A DNA stretch of 36,748 bases from an uncultured Limimonas sp. (GTDB lineage: Bacteria; Pseudomonadota; Alphaproteobacteria; Kiloniellales; Rhodovibrionaceae). Of the stretch, positions 7,493 to 16,163 are shown in pieces. The position numbers were made by a program, and so were the translations under genes. The notes beneath the pieces are model-generated. The model saw only the letters and a list, made by a program, of their open reading frames with translations, made no database searches and had not been told where the DNA came from. Every line of letters starts with the position of its first letter. Within the stretch, counting starts at the first letter, position 1. The stretch is from NCBI GenBank assembly GCA_913055855.1, contig CAJXKW010000014.1:1-36748 (forward strand), in the 5' to 3' direction.

Positions 7493-8824
7493 CTACGCGG
7501 TGGTATCCCGAGTGGCGCCGTCCATCCGGGCGTCGGTGAGATCGGCGTCGTCCAGGAAAGCGTCGCGCAGATCCGCCTCGCGCAGATCGGCACCATTCAG
7601 ATTGGCTTCGCGGAAATCCGCGCCGACTGCGGAAACCTTGCGCAGATCGGCGCCGCTGAGATCGACGCCGCGCAGCTTGGCACGCTCCAGATTGCTCACC
7701 CAGGTCTGCCCGGACCCGGCAACGTTCTCGACGGGGCTGATGCGCGCGCCCTTCAGGTTGCCCCGGTCGGCGAGGGCGCGCGAGAGGTCGATGCCGCGCA
7801 GATCGGCATGGGTGAGGTCGGCCTCGCGCAGGTCCGCAAAGGCGAGTGCGCCCATGGCGATTTCCGCCCCGCGCAGATCCGCCCCGCGCAGGGTGACGCG
7901 TTCCATGACCGCCGCGGTGAGCACGGCGCCGGGGCGCCGGAAGCCGTTGAGCAGCGCGTCGGAGAGATTCGCCCGCGTGCCCGAACGGCTGTTGGACTGC
8001 ACCCAGGTGGCGTGCTCGCGCAGGATGTCGCCGATCTCCTCGCTCACATCGCGCCCGACGGCGCGCTTGGCGTCGAACAGCTCGGGCGCGTCGGCTACCG
8101 CGTCGTCGAGCATCGCCCCGCGGATGTCGGCGTCCTGAAAGCGCGCGCCCTTGACCTTGGTGCTTGTCATCACGGCACCGGTCATGGTGCAACTGGAAAG
8201 GTTCGCTTGGCTCAGATCCGTTCCGTCCAGCGACGCACCGACCATGACGCAGTTGCGCAGGTCCGCCTTGCGCAGATTGCTGTTGTCCAGAATGGCGTCG
8301 GTGAAATCAGTCCGCACGGCCAGGGCGCGCGATAGCTGGGCGTGCGAGAGATTGGCGCGGCGCGCGATCAGCGTGGACATCTCCGAGGGCAGGGTCTCGA
8401 ATTCCATGCCGTGCAGATCGCCGCTGGTGTCGTAGCGGGCGAGCTGGGCCTCGCGGATGTCCGCGTCGGTCATGTTGCAGTCCGAGATGTTCGCCCCGCG
8501 CAGCGAGGTCCCGCGCAGGTCCGCACGCGTGAGGTTGGCGTGCTGGAGGTTCGCCATGCGCAGGTCCGCGCCGAAGAGGTTGGTCGCGCGCAGCGTGGCC
8601 CACGCAAGCCGGGCGCGGCGCAGGCGCGCCCCGGTCAGGTCGGCCTCGGAGAGATCCTGGCCGCTGAGGTCGTAGTTGCTCAGGTCGTGGAACGCCAGCA
8701 TGGCGCGCCGGCCGCCGGGCTTGCGCTCGAGGAAACGCGCGTGCTCGCGGAGCACCTTGGCGAGCTCCGAGCGCTCGATCCGGTTCCAGCTCATTCCGGC
8801 CGGTGCGTCCCGGCTGTCATCCAT
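7493..8824 (-). CDS. Pentapeptide-repeat protein
   Basis: A 443-residue protein made largely of A(D/N)LXX pentapeptides, which fold as a right-handed quadrilateral beta-helix. Repeat blocks are at about residues 46-135, 155-240 and 285-435. Two similar helical modules precede repeat blocks: VLREHARFLE at 24-33 and ILREHATWVQ at 267-276, so the protein looks like an internal duplication. There is no signal peptide or membrane segment. Some members mimic DNA and protect gyrase (Qnr, MfpA), but this one lacks features that would assign that role. The start at 8824 has a weak GAGCGAG; ATG at 8794 (residue 11) is an alternative. Function unknown. Confidence 0.85.
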   Translation of the reverse strand: MDDSRDAPAGMSWNRIERSELAKVLREHARFLERKPGGRRAMLAFHDLSNYDLSGQDLSEADLTGARLRRARLAWATLRATNLFGADLRMANLQHANLTRADLRGTSLRGANISDCNMTDADIREAQLARYDTSGDLHGMEFETLPSEMSTLIARRANLSHAQLSRALAVRTDFTDAILDNSNLRKADLRNCVMVGASLDGTDLSQANLSSCTMTGAVMTSTKVKGARFQDADIRGAMLDDAVADAPELFDAKRAVGRDVSEEIGDILREHATWVQSNSRSGTRANLSDALLNGFRRPGAVLTAAVMERVTLRGADLRGAEIAMGALAFADLREADLTHADLRGIDLSRALADRGNLKGARISPVENVAGSGQTWVSNLERAKLRGVDLSGADLRKVSAVGADFREANLNGADLREADLRDAFLDDADLTDARMDGATRDTTA

Positions 8825-8896
8825 GGTTGGGGCTCGCTCACGCTAGGCACGCAGCATTCAGGTAAGCCGCGCACGGTTTAACTTCGGGTAAAGACG

Positions 8897-8932
8897 CGGC
8901 GGCTGTACGCGCGTGCCCGAAATACAGCGCCG
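8897..8932 (-). terminator. Hairpin terminator after the SDR gene
   Basis: Arms 8897-8907 and 8923-8932 pair over 10 bp with one bulged G, around a 15-nt loop, directly after the SDR stop codon on the minus strand. The sequence after it reads GTCTTTACC, a short T run. Confidence 0.45.
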
Positions 8933-9694
8933 TCAGGCATAGATCATCTTGCGGGTCATGCCGCCGTCGACCACGATGTTCTCGCCGGTGACGAACCCGG
9001 CGGCGTCGCTGAGCAGCCAGGCAACGATCGAAGCCACATCGCGTGGGTCGCCCACGCGGCCGACGGGGTGTTGCGCGTGGTCCTCGGCGGACAACGTCTC
9101 CGGTGCCCGGGCACCCGGCGGATTCCCCCAGCGCGAGACGTCGATCCAGCCCGGGCTGACCGCGTTGACGCGGATCTCGGGGCCGAGCGAGACGGCCAGC
9201 GCGTGTGTCAGCGCCACGAGCCCGCCCTTGGATGCGGCATAGGCTTCCGTCTCGGGCTCCGACATCAGGGCGCGCGTGGAGGCGATGTTGACGATGGCAC
9301 CGCCGGCCGCGCGCAGGTGCGGAATCGCGGCCTGAGCGCACGCCATGGCGCCGGTCAGGTTGGTGCGCAGCACGCGCTCCCAGCTCGCCATGTCGAGTTC
9401 CTCCGGCGGTGCGTGCGCCATGATTCCGGCGTTGTTCACCAGCCCGTCCAGCCGGCCAAAGGTCCGGGCCGCATCCGCAATCACCCGTGCGACCGCGCCG
9501 GGATCGCCGACGTCGAGGGGTTCGACGTGCACGGGGCCGTGCTGCGCCAGGGCCTGCGCCGCGGCATCGGCGGCGTCGGTGTCCGCGTCGCCGGCGACCA
9601 CGGCCCAGCCGCGGTCCAGAAGCGTCTGTGCGATGGCCAGGCCGATCCCCTGGGCACCGCCGGTTACGAGGGCGACGGGGCGGGACGGCGACAT
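8933..9694 (-). CDS. Short-chain dehydrogenase/reductase (SDR) family oxidoreductase
   Basis: A 253-residue classical SDR. The NAD(P)-binding motif TGGAQGIG is at residues 11-18, NNAG at 87-90, and the catalytic tetrad Asn112-Ser139-Tyr152-Lys156 (YAASK) is complete. The C-terminal VDGGMTRKMIYA is typical of 3-oxoacyl-ACP-reductase-like members. The acidic residue after the second strand (GDADTD) favours NAD(H). The substrate cannot be inferred. The start at 9694 has CGAGGT upstream. It is divergent from the lipoprotein gene, with 65 nt between the starts. Confidence 0.88.
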   Translation of the reverse strand: MSPSRPVALVTGGAQGIGLAIAQTLLDRGWAVVAGDADTDAADAAAQALAQHGPVHVEPLDVGDPGAVARVIADAARTFGRLDGLVNNAGIMAHAPPEELDMASWERVLRTNLTGAMACAQAAIPHLRAAGGAIVNIASTRALMSEPETEAYAASKGGLVALTHALAVSLGPEIRVNAVSPGWIDVSRWGNPPGARAPETLSAEDHAQHPVGRVGDPRDVASIVAWLLSDAAGFVTGENIVVDGGMTRKMIYA

Positions 9695-9759
9695 GCGGCG
9701 ACCTCGTTCGTGGTGGCGGTGGGCTCGCGTGCCCGGCGTGCGCCTGCTACACGGCAGGT

Positions 9760-10257
9760 ATGGGATATGACACCGACCGGGCGCGCTGCAACGTGCGGGC
9801 GGCGGCCCTTCTGGCCGTGTTGCTGCCGGCCGTCGGCTGCGCGCCCCAGCCCTTCGACGCCACCGCGCCCTGGGTCCCGGGGCAGGCGGCGCAGGACCGC
9901 AGCTACACGGACGGCCAGCGCGCGGCCGTGCCGGAATCCGCGTTCGACCGGTTCGAGCGCGAGGCGCCCCCGGCCGGCTCGGTCGAGCTGCCCGGACGCG
10001 ACGCGGGCAACCCATGGGCCGGGCAGCCCGAAAACGTGGTCGTCCAGGTCTGCTACGGCCGCCTCTGGTCGAGCCGCGAGGCCGTGGATGCGGCGGCGCG
10101 CGCGTTGTGTCCCAAAGGCGCAGGGCTGCGCTACCTGGGTAGCGACACGGTGTTCAACGCGTGCCCGTTGCTCCAACCGTCGCGCGCGGTCTACCGCTGC
10201 CTGCGGCCGGAATCGGCGGACGGCGCCGATTCTGATGCGGGCGGCGAGTCTGGCTGA
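9760..10257 (+). CDS. Small predicted lipoprotein of unknown function
   Basis: A 165-residue protein with a short basic N-terminus, a hydrophobic stretch [13 protein letters not shown] and a lipobox Cys at about residue 27, so a lipid-anchored envelope protein is predicted. The mature part has a conserved-looking segment [18 protein letters not shown] followed by further Cys residues (LCPKG, NACPLL, YRCLRP), suggesting disulfides in the periplasm. No function is recognised. The ribosome-binding site is weak. The last 67 nt overlap the 3' end of queG on the opposite strand. Confidence 0.7.
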   Translation: MGYDTDRARCNVRAAALLAVLLPAVGCAPQPFDATAPWVPGQAAQDRSYTDGQRAAVPESAFDRFEREAPPAGSVELPGRDAGNPWAGQPENVVVQVCYGRLWSSREAVDAAARALCPKGAGLRYLGSDTVFNACPLLQPSRAVYRCLRPESADGADSDAGGESG

Positions 10258-11408
10258 GGTGTATCCAGCTCCGCGGCCCATTCGGCCAGCACGTCGCCGT
10301 CCGCCTCCACCGGTCGGCGGGCCGCGGCTTCCGCGTGCAGGGTTTCCGCAGACGCCACCCGCGCGAGCGCCCACACGGCCATGGCGCGCACCACGCCGGC
10401 GTGGTCGTCCAGGCGCGCGCGCACCAAGGGTAGGAAATCGGGGTCGCCGCTGTTCCCGATGGCGACCAGGACGTTGCGCACCAGCCGGTCGCGGCCCAGG
10501 CGCTTGATGGGGCTGGCGGTGAACACCTGTCGGAAGCCGGCGTCGTCGAGCCCGACGAGGTCGGCCAGGCGCGGGGCGGTCAGCTCCAGGCGCGGGTGAA
10601 ATGCGGTTTCCGCGCTGCGCTGAGCGAACTTGTTCCACGGGCACACGGCCAGGCAGTCGTCGCAGCCGTAGATCCGGTTTCCCATTGCGGCGCGGAATTC
10701 CCGCGGGATGGGCCCCTTGTGCTCGATGGTGAGGTAGCTGATGCAGCGCCGCGCATCGAGCTGATACGGCGCGGGAAAGGCGTTGGTGGGGCAGGCGTCC
10801 AGACAGGCGCGGCAGCTTCCACAGTGGTCCGTCTCGGAAGCATCCGGCGCGAGATCCAGGTCGGTGAACACCTCGCCCAGGAACAGCCAGTTCCCCCAGT
10901 CCCGCGCCAGCAGGTTGGTGTGCTTGCCCTGCCAGCCCAGACCGGCGCGCTGGGCCAGCGGTTTCTCCATGACCGGTGCGGTGTCCACGAAGACCTTGAC
11001 CTGCGCGCCCAGTTCCTGGGCCATCCAGCGGGCGAGGTGCTTGAGCCGCTTCTTGACCAGGTCGTGGTAGTCGCGGTTCTGGGCGTAGACCGAAATGGTG
11101 CCCCGCTCGGGCCGGTCGAGCATGGCCAGCGGGTCGCGGCCAGGCCCGTAGTTCAGTGCCAGGACCACGACGCTGCGCGCCTCCCCCCACAGCGCCCGGG
11201 GATGGCGGCGGCGCTCCGCCGTGTCGGCGAGCCAGCCCATATCGCCGTGGTAGCCCCGGTCGATGTAGCTGAGCAAGCCCACCTGGGCCGCCTCGTGCAT
11301 CTCCGCCTCGGCAAAGCCCACGGCGTCGAAGCCCAGATCGAGCGCATGCGTGCGGATCGCGGCCTTGGGCTCGCGCGTTTCGTCGGGGGAGGCGGAAGGG
11401 CCGGTCAT
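10191..11408 (-). CDS. queG: Epoxyqueuosine reductase QueG
   Basis: The 405-residue enzyme performs the last step of queuosine synthesis, reducing epoxyqueuosine in tRNA with cobalamin and two [4Fe-4S] clusters. The ferredoxin-like motif [12 protein letters not shown] holds C196, C199, C202 and C206. The second, [10 protein letters not shown], holds C249, C252 and C256, and C222 is an extra ligand candidate. VDTAPVMEK includes Asp142, the likely proton donor. The C-terminal region has a HEAT-like helical segment (about 310-365) and a disordered tail that lies in the overlap with the lipoprotein gene. It starts 45 nt after queF and is probably the last gene of the queA operon. Confidence 0.95.
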   Translation of the reverse strand: MTGPSASPDETREPKAAIRTHALDLGFDAVGFAEAEMHEAAQVGLLSYIDRGYHGDMGWLADTAERRRHPRALWGEARSVVVLALNYGPGRDPLAMLDRPERGTISVYAQNRDYHDLVKKRLKHLARWMAQELGAQVKVFVDTAPVMEKPLAQRAGLGWQGKHTNLLARDWGNWLFLGEVFTDLDLAPDASETDHCGSCRACLDACPTNAFPAPYQLDARRCISYLTIEHKGPIPREFRAAMGNRIYGCDDCLAVCPWNKFAQRSAETAFHPRLELTAPRLADLVGLDDAGFRQVFTASPIKRLGRDRLVRNVLVAIGNSGDPDFLPLVRARLDDHAGVVRAMAVWALARVASAETLHAEAAARRPVEADGDVLAEWAAELDTPQPDSPPASESAPSADSGRRQR

Positions 11409-11453
11409 GCCGGGAGCCTACGCGTCGTCGCGGCACCGCCCAAGGCCAGCGCG

Positions 11454-11918
11454 TCAGCCGCGCCCGCGGTAGGGCTGCACGCCCTGGTCGGGCAGCCACA
11501 GGCCCTCGGGCGGCGGTCCCGTCTGGTGGAAGATGTCGATGGGGATGCCCCCGCGCGGATACCAGTAGCCGCCGATGCGCAGCCACTGCGGCGCGATCTC
11601 CGCGCGCAGGCGCTTGACGATGGTCAGCGTGACATCCTCGTGGAATCCGCAGTGGTTGCGGAAGCTGTGCAGGTACAGCTTGAGCGACTTGCTCTCCACG
11701 ATGTGGCGGCCCGGGACGTAGTCGATCACGAAGTGGGCGAAGTCCGGCTGCCCGGTCATCGGGCACAGCGAAGTGAACTCCGGGCAGGTGAAGCGCACCA
11801 GATAGACCTCGTCCGGGTGCGGGTTGGGCGCCCGTTCCAGCAGCGCCGCGTCCGGCGAGGCCGGTACGGGCGTCTCCGCGCCGAGCTGGGTCAGGCTGCG
11901 CCCGTCGTCCTCGCTCAT
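11454..11918 (-). CDS. queF: NADPH-dependent preQ0 reductase QueF (short type)
   Basis: The 154-residue enzyme reduces the nitrile of 7-cyano-7-deazaguanine (preQ0) to the aminomethyl group of preQ1 with NADPH. The catalytic Cys52 lies in [10 protein letters not shown] with Asp59, and the QueF signature ESKSLKLYL at 75-83 binds cofactor. The size fits the short, single-domain (B. subtilis-like) class that forms higher oligomers. Its ATG overlaps the tgt stop codon by four bases (ATGA, 11915-11918), indicating translational coupling. It supplies the base used by the tgt product. Confidence 0.95.
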   Translation of the reverse strand: MSEDDGRSLTQLGAETPVPASPDAALLERAPNPHPDEVYLVRFTCPEFTSLCPMTGQPDFAHFVIDYVPGRHIVESKSLKLYLHSFRNHCGFHEDVTLTIVKRLRAEIAPQWLRIGGYWYPRGGIPIDIFHQTGPPPEGLWLPDQGVQPYRGRG

Positions 11919-13087
11919 GGCCGTGTCTCCGTCGGTTCGTCCTGTGCCCCGGTCCAGGGCGGCGCGGCGCGGTCCGCGAGTGCCGCCGTCATCGCCTCGG
12001 CGAAGTCCGCCATTCCCCCTTCGGATATAGCCCGGCGCAGCCCGGCCATCAGCCCCTGGTAGAAGGTCAGGTTGTGCTGCGTGACCAGCATGGGACCCAG
12101 CATCTCCTCGGCCTTGAACAGATGGTGCAGATAGGCGCGCGTGTACTTCGTACAGGTGGGGCAGGCGCAGTACCGGTCGAGCGGTGCCGGGTCGCGCTTG
12201 TGCCGGGCGTTGCGCAGGTTGACCGTCCCGCGGTGGGTAAACGCCTGTGCCGTGCGCCCGGAGCGCGTGGGCAACACGCAGTCGAACATGTCGATGCCGC
12301 GCCGCACGGCGCCGATCATGTCCTCGGGCCGGCCCACGCCCATGAGGTACCGCGGCCTCTGTTCGGGTAGCTCGGGCGTGGTCACGTCGAGCACGTCGAA
12401 CATCGCTGCCTGACCCTCGCCCACGGCGAGGCCGCCCACGGCGTACCCGGGGAAGTCCATGGCCGCCAGCGCGCGCGCCGATTCCCGGCGCAGGTGATCG
12501 TGCACGCCGCCCTGGACGATGCCGAAAAGGGCGTAGCCGGGCCGGTCGCGGAACGCGGCCCGGCAGCGCTCGGCCCAGCGCAGCGACAGGCGCATGGACC
12601 CGGCGACCTCCGCTTCCGGTCGGCCCGCGGCCGGACACTCATCAAGCTGCATGGCGATGTCGGCGTCCAGAAGGTCCTGGATCTCGACCGCACGCTCCGG
12701 CGTGAGTTCGTGCCGGCTGCCGTCCAGGTGCGAGGTGAAGGTCACCCCGCGCTCGTCGAGCCGGCGCAGTGTCGCCAGGGACATCACCTGATAGCCGCCG
12801 CTGTCCGTGAGGATCGGCCCCGGCCACGCCATGAAGCGGTGCAGCCCGCCCAGCTCGGCGATCAGCTCGGCGCCCGGGCGGAGCATCAGGTGGTACGTGT
12901 TGCCGAGCACCATTTCCGCGCCCGTGGCGCGCACCTCCGCCGGGCGCATGCCCTTGACCGTGGCCGCCGTGCCAACGGGCATGAACGCCGGAGTCTCGAC
13001 GGTGCCGTGGGCGGTCGCGAGCCGGCCGCGCCGGGCCATGCCGTCCCGGGCGAGGAGGGTGTAGCCGAAACCTGGCGCGGTTTTCAT
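11915..13087 (-). CDS. tgt: tRNA-guanine transglycosylase Tgt
   Basis: The 390-residue enzyme exchanges guanine-34 for preQ1 in tRNAs with GUN anticodons. Asp95 (TDSGGYQ) and the nucleophile Asp269 ([15 protein letters not shown]) are present. The zinc site is complete as C307, C309, C312 (CACPTC) and His338, with the same spacing as in the Zymomonas mobilis enzyme. It overlaps queA by four bases (13084-13087) and queF by four bases, so the three are one translationally coupled unit. Confidence 0.96.
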   Translation of the reverse strand: MKTAPGFGYTLLARDGMARRGRLATAHGTVETPAFMPVGTAATVKGMRPAEVRATGAEMVLGNTYHLMLRPGAELIAELGGLHRFMAWPGPILTDSGGYQVMSLATLRRLDERGVTFTSHLDGSRHELTPERAVEIQDLLDADIAMQLDECPAAGRPEAEVAGSMRLSLRWAERCRAAFRDRPGYALFGIVQGGVHDHLRRESARALAAMDFPGYAVGGLAVGEGQAAMFDVLDVTTPELPEQRPRYLMGVGRPEDMIGAVRRGIDMFDCVLPTRSGRTAQAFTHRGTVNLRNARHKRDPAPLDRYCACPTCTKYTRAYLHHLFKAEEMLGPMLVTQHNLTFYQGLMAGLRRAISEGGMADFAEAMTAALADRAAPPWTGAQDEPTETRP

Positions 13088-14145
13088 GCCGGGCCCTCCG
13101 CCGGCAGCCGGTCCGCGCGTTCCAGGAGGCAGGCGTCACCGTAAGAATAGAACCGGTAGCCGGTATCGCGAGCGTGGGCGTAGGCGCGCTGCATGCGCGC
13201 GGTGCCGGAAAAGGCGCAGACGAGCATGAACAGGGTGGACCTGGGCAGGTGGAAGTTGGTCATCAGACGGTCGGTGATGCGGAACGTGTAGCCGGGCAGA
13301 ATGAAGATGTCCGTCTCGCCGGCAAAGGGATGCAGCGTCCCCTGCGCATCCGCCGCGGTTTCCAGCAGGCGCAGGGCGGTGGTGCCCACGGCGACCACGC
13401 GCCCGCCCGCGGCGCGCGCGGCGTTAACCGCGTCGGCCGTGGCCGCGGGGATCTCGCCGTACTCGCTGTGCATGGGATGGGTGCGGGGATCCGCGGTCTT
13501 GACCGGGAGAAAGGTGCCCGCGCCCACGTGCAGCGTCACGGGCACCCGGCGTAGCCCGCGCGCATCCAGGCGGCTCAGCAGCTCGGGCGTGAAGTGCAGG
13601 CCGGCCGTGGGCGCCGCGACCGCGCCCGGCGTGCGGGCGTAGACGGTCTGATAGTCGCTGTGGTCGCGGCGGTCCGGCGTGCGCGCGCCGGCGATGTAGG
13701 GCGGCAGCGGCATGGCCCCCACGCGCTCCAGCGCGGCGAGCAGCTCCCCGGCGCCGCAATCGAACGCCAGCACCACCTCGCCGCCGTCGTGCTTGGCCGT
13801 CACGCGTGCGGTCAGCGCATCGCCGAACGCCACCGTCTCGCCGGGGCGGAGCTTTTTCGCCGGCTTGGCAAAGGCGCGCCAGGTCGCGGCGTCACCGGCC
13901 TCGGGTTTGTGCAGGGTGACCTCGACCTTCGCCCGGCCGCGCGTGCCCCACAGGCGCGCCGGGATGACCCGGGTGTCGTTGAAAACCATGACGTCGCCCG
14001 GCGCCATCAGCTCCGGCAGGTCGCGCACGGTCCGGTCCGCCAGTCCCGCGCCCACGTGCAGCAGACGCGCGGAATCGCGCGGCCGGGCCGGGCGGTCGGC
14101 GATGCATTCGCGCGGCAGCTCGAAGTCGAAGTCCTCGGTGCGCAT
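13084..14145 (-). CDS. queA: S-adenosylmethionine:tRNA ribosyltransferase-isomerase QueA
   Basis: The 353-residue enzyme transfers and isomerises the ribosyl group of SAM onto preQ1 in tRNA, giving epoxyqueuosine. Family motifs are [27 protein letters not shown] and [16 protein letters not shown] in the expected order, and the N-terminus [13 protein letters not shown] is typical. First gene of the coupled queA-tgt-queF set. The ribosome-binding site at 14145 is weak, and no clear promoter is seen in the 81-nt gap to the next gene upstream on the same strand, so read-through from 14895 is possible. Confidence 0.96.
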   Translation of the reverse strand: MRTEDFDFELPRECIADRPARPRDSARLLHVGAGLADRTVRDLPELMAPGDVMVFNDTRVIPARLWGTRGRAKVEVTLHKPEAGDAATWRAFAKPAKKLRPGETVAFGDALTARVTAKHDGGEVVLAFDCGAGELLAALERVGAMPLPPYIAGARTPDRRDHSDYQTVYARTPGAVAAPTAGLHFTPELLSRLDARGLRRVPVTLHVGAGTFLPVKTADPRTHPMHSEYGEIPAATADAVNAARAAGGRVVAVGTTALRLLETAADAQGTLHPFAGETDIFILPGYTFRITDRLMTNFHLPRSTLFMLVCAFSGTARMQRAYAHARDTGYRFYSYGDACLLERADRLPAEGPA

Positions 14146-14226
14146 GGTGGCATACGTCTCGGGGAACGGGGTAGGCGCGGACGTAGCACGGGACGTGCAG
14201 GTCAGCCAGTCCCGGCCGTGGGCGCG

Positions 14227-14895
14227 TCAATCCGGCTCGCCGGGGCGGGTGTCCTGGCGATAGCCCGCGATGAGCCGCGTCTGCGTGACCGCGCCGACTG
14301 TGTGGAACGGCCGGTAACGGCTGGCGTCGAAGCCGGGTGCGCGCATGAGCAGGAAGCTGCCGGGCGGCGCCGGGATGGGGCGGGCGTTGTTTCCGGCCCG
14401 GTCGTCGCAGATATGGAACGCGCCCGCGCCGTCGACCACGAGGATGCCGATGAGAGCGGTGTAGCGAATGTGGTCGCGGTGCGGGGAGATTCCGCAGGGC
14501 GAGGGCGGATAGCGTTGCACCATCGCTTCGTTGAAGGCGATGTTCGCGCACGGCCGCTCGGCCATGCACGCCAGACCGGCGTTGACCAAGTCGCTCAGCA
14601 CCCGCGCCGTCTCGCCGAAGGGCCCGTGCCACGGCGGCGTCGTGCAGATCTCGAAGGTCTGGGTGACCGCCTTGTCGCCCGTCCCGACGACCGGCCGGCA
14701 GGGACGGAAATCCAGGCCGGCCGCGGCCTCGCGCAGCCATGCCCGGCCGCGGTCGCTGAGCACGCGCACGCTCGCGGCGTCGTTCCGGCGAACCCCGGCG
14801 ATGGCCTCGGCCATCGCCGCCGCGTCGGCGACGAAGCGCGGGTCGTCGGCGCTTTCGCTTTGGCGGCCGTCTGCGGTGTGCGGCGAGTCGCCCAT
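14227..14895 (-). CDS. 2-oxoglutarate/Fe(II) dioxygenase-like protein
   Basis: A 222-residue protein whose C-terminal half resembles a double-stranded beta-helix oxygenase. It has a metal-binding H-x-D (PHRDHIRY), a distal His (RPFHTVG) about 80 residues later, and an Arg in TQTRLIAGYR that could bind 2-oxoglutarate. The N-terminal half is less distinctive. The substrate is unknown; nearest analogies would be small-molecule or nucleic-acid hydroxylases. It sits between the XRE-gene terminator and queA on the same strand, so it may head the transcript that includes the que genes. The fold is an inference from motif spacing. Confidence 0.55.
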   Translation of the reverse strand: MGDSPHTADGRQSESADDPRFVADAAAMAEAIAGVRRNDAASVRVLSDRGRAWLREAAAGLDFRPCRPVVGTGDKAVTQTFEICTTPPWHGPFGETARVLSDLVNAGLACMAERPCANIAFNEAMVQRYPPSPCGISPHRDHIRYTALIGILVVDGAGAFHICDDRAGNNARPIPAPPGSFLLMRAPGFDASRYRPFHTVGAVTQTRLIAGYRQDTRPGEPD

Positions 14896-14910
14896 GACCG
14901 GCCCCGCGCA

Positions 14911-14946
14911 AGAAAAAGCTCCCGCACCGTAAGTTAGCGCGGGAGC
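14911..14946 (-). terminator. Rho-independent terminator of the XRE regulator gene
   Basis: On the minus strand GCTCCCGC pairs with GCGGGAGC (14939-14946 with 14918-14925) around a 13-nt loop and is followed directly by TTTTTCT. It is a textbook terminator 34 nt after the regulator's stop codon, and is the clearest one in the window. Confidence 0.85.
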
Positions 14947-14980
14947 CCTCAGGCAGAAAGAGCCGCTTCTCGGTGCGGCG

Positions 14981-15439
14981 CTACATCGAGCCGGCTGCGC
15001 GGTTGTCCTCGATGTCGTCGATGCTGGGGGCGTTCCGGTTGCTCAGCGCCCGCAGCAGGTCGAACGCACGCCGCCGGACCTGTTCGTTTTCGATGCTGTA
15101 ATAGATACGCACGAGTTCGAGGGTCTCGCGCTCGGCCATGATGTCGTGGCTGAGCGCATCCGCGCCGACGAGGCTTTCCTGCGGCTCGGCATCGTCGTTG
15201 GCCGCTTCCTCGGAGATCTCCTCAAAGAAATAGCTCACCGGCACGTCCAGCACGTTGGCGAGTTGATAAAGCCGGCTGGCGACGATCCGGTTGGCACCGC
15301 GTTCGTACTTCTGGACCTGCTGAAAGGTGATGCCCACCATGCGGGCGAGCTTCTCCTGACTCAGGCCCGCAAGGACCCGGCGTTGCCGGAGACGCTGACC
15401 AACATGAACGTCGATCGGGTTCGGCTTCATGTCCACCAT
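14981..15439 (-). CDS. XRE-family transcriptional regulator
   Basis: A 152-residue DNA-binding protein of a type common in alphaproteobacteria. The helix-turn-helix spans about residues 17-70, with VGQRLRQRRVLAGLSQEKLA and ITFQQVQKYERGANRI, followed by NVLDVPVSYFFEEI. The C-terminal part (about 90-145) is helical and charged, without a ligand domain. The start is either ATG 15439 or ATG 15430; AGGAG precedes both (spacing 3 or 12). It is monocistronic, with its own terminator. The GTTCTAG inverted repeat upstream suggests autoregulation. Targets unknown. Confidence 0.88.
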   Translation of the reverse strand: MVDMKPNPIDVHVGQRLRQRRVLAGLSQEKLARMVGITFQQVQKYERGANRIVASRLYQLANVLDVPVSYFFEEISEEAANDDAEPQESLVGADALSHDIMAERETLELVRIYYSIENEQVRRRAFDLLRALSNRNAPSIDDIEDNRAAGSM

Positions 15440-15509
15440 CCACTCCTGCTTGGTTCTTGCGTTGGCCTTTGGCCCCCGCTCCCTCGTACAACCCGCGGTC
15501 TGCATCTCC

Positions 15510-15553
15510 GTTCTAGTGTATCTTAGCCCCGGGTGTAAATCGAAAACTAGAAC
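15510..15553. promoter_or_regulatory. Inverted repeat GTTCTAG-N30-CTAGAAC, candidate operator
   Basis: Two perfect 7-bp half-sites (15510-15516 and 15547-15553) face each other in the AT-richer region upstream of the XRE regulator, 71-114 bp before its start. The 37-bp centre-to-centre distance is about 3.5 helical turns. Binding by the regulator itself is a hypothesis. Confidence 0.4.
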
Positions 15554-15557
15554 CCGT

Positions 15558-15586
15558 TTGCCGCAATGCAAAGGATAGTCTATTAT
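15558..15586 (+). promoter_or_regulatory. Promoter for the DUF423 gene
   Basis: TTGCCG at 15558-15563 and TATTAT at 15581-15586 are separated by 17 nt, a good sigma-70-type pair reading toward the gene at 15691. The predicted start near 15593 falls inside the palindrome ATTTCA-AA-TGAAAT (15588-15601), which could act as an operator at the initiation site. Confidence 0.5.
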
Positions 15587-15690
15587 GATTTCAAATGAAA
15601 TTCAGTCAGGAATAAGATCGTTAAGGCGTAACTAACTCTTTTGAAACGGTTTTCAGCGATCAAGGCAAGGCCGGAAAGGAGGTTGTGCGG

Positions 15691-16086
15691 ATGCTCGCGG
15701 ATCGTGGTCCCGAACGCGCGTGGCTGGCGCTGGGCGCGCTCAATGGCGGTATCGCGGTGGTTTTCGGGGCGGTGGCGGCGCATGTGCTCGAGGGCGAATT
15801 GCCCGGGCCCCGGATCGACTGGCTCACCACCGGTGCACGCTATGCCATGGTGCATGCCCTGGCGCTGGTTGCGGTGGCCTGGGTGCACACGCGCTGGCAG
15901 GGGTGGCTTCCCGTCGCCACGGGCTGGGCTTTTCTGACCGGCGCAGTCCTGTTCTCGGGCGGGCTCTATGTTGCCGCGCTCACCGGCTGGCGCGCGGTGA
16001 TCGGCGTGGTGCCCGTGGGCGGCGTGGCCTATATCGTCGGCTGGGCGCTCCTTGCCGCGACGGCGCTGGTGGGCCGGCGCCGCTGA
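15691..16086 (+). CDS. DUF423 family membrane protein (YgdD-like)
   Basis: A 131-residue protein with four hydrophobic segments and the DUF423 pattern: LGALNGGIAVVFGAVAAHVL near the N-terminus, the TGARYAMVHALAL stretch, and FLTGAVLFSGGLYVAALTG in the middle. It is an inner-membrane protein of unknown function. The start at 15691 is preceded by AAAGGAGG eight nt upstream; the in-frame GTG at 15685 is too close to it. It converges with the DUF302 gene. Confidence 0.88.
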   Translation: MLADRGPERAWLALGALNGGIAVVFGAVAAHVLEGELPGPRIDWLTTGARYAMVHALALVAVAWVHTRWQGWLPVATGWAFLTGAVLFSGGLYVAALTGWRAVIGVVPVGGVAYIVGWALLAATALVGRRR

Positions 16087-16163
16087 ACCCGTCGGCGGTC
16101 GCCGGCGAACCTGATGCGGTGCCCACGCGATTCGGCGGTGTGCCGCGCGGACCGGGCCGCGGT

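Noticed and set aside
9664..11766. A 700-residue minus-strand frame over the queG-queF region
   Set aside because: It is another frame of queG/queF. The real genes show complete catalytic motifs and proper starts.
16087..16163. CCGCG-N10-CGCGG hairpin followed by TTT as a terminator between DUF423 and DUF302
   Set aside because: The stem is only 5 bp, and alternative pairings in this GC-rich stretch are equally likely.
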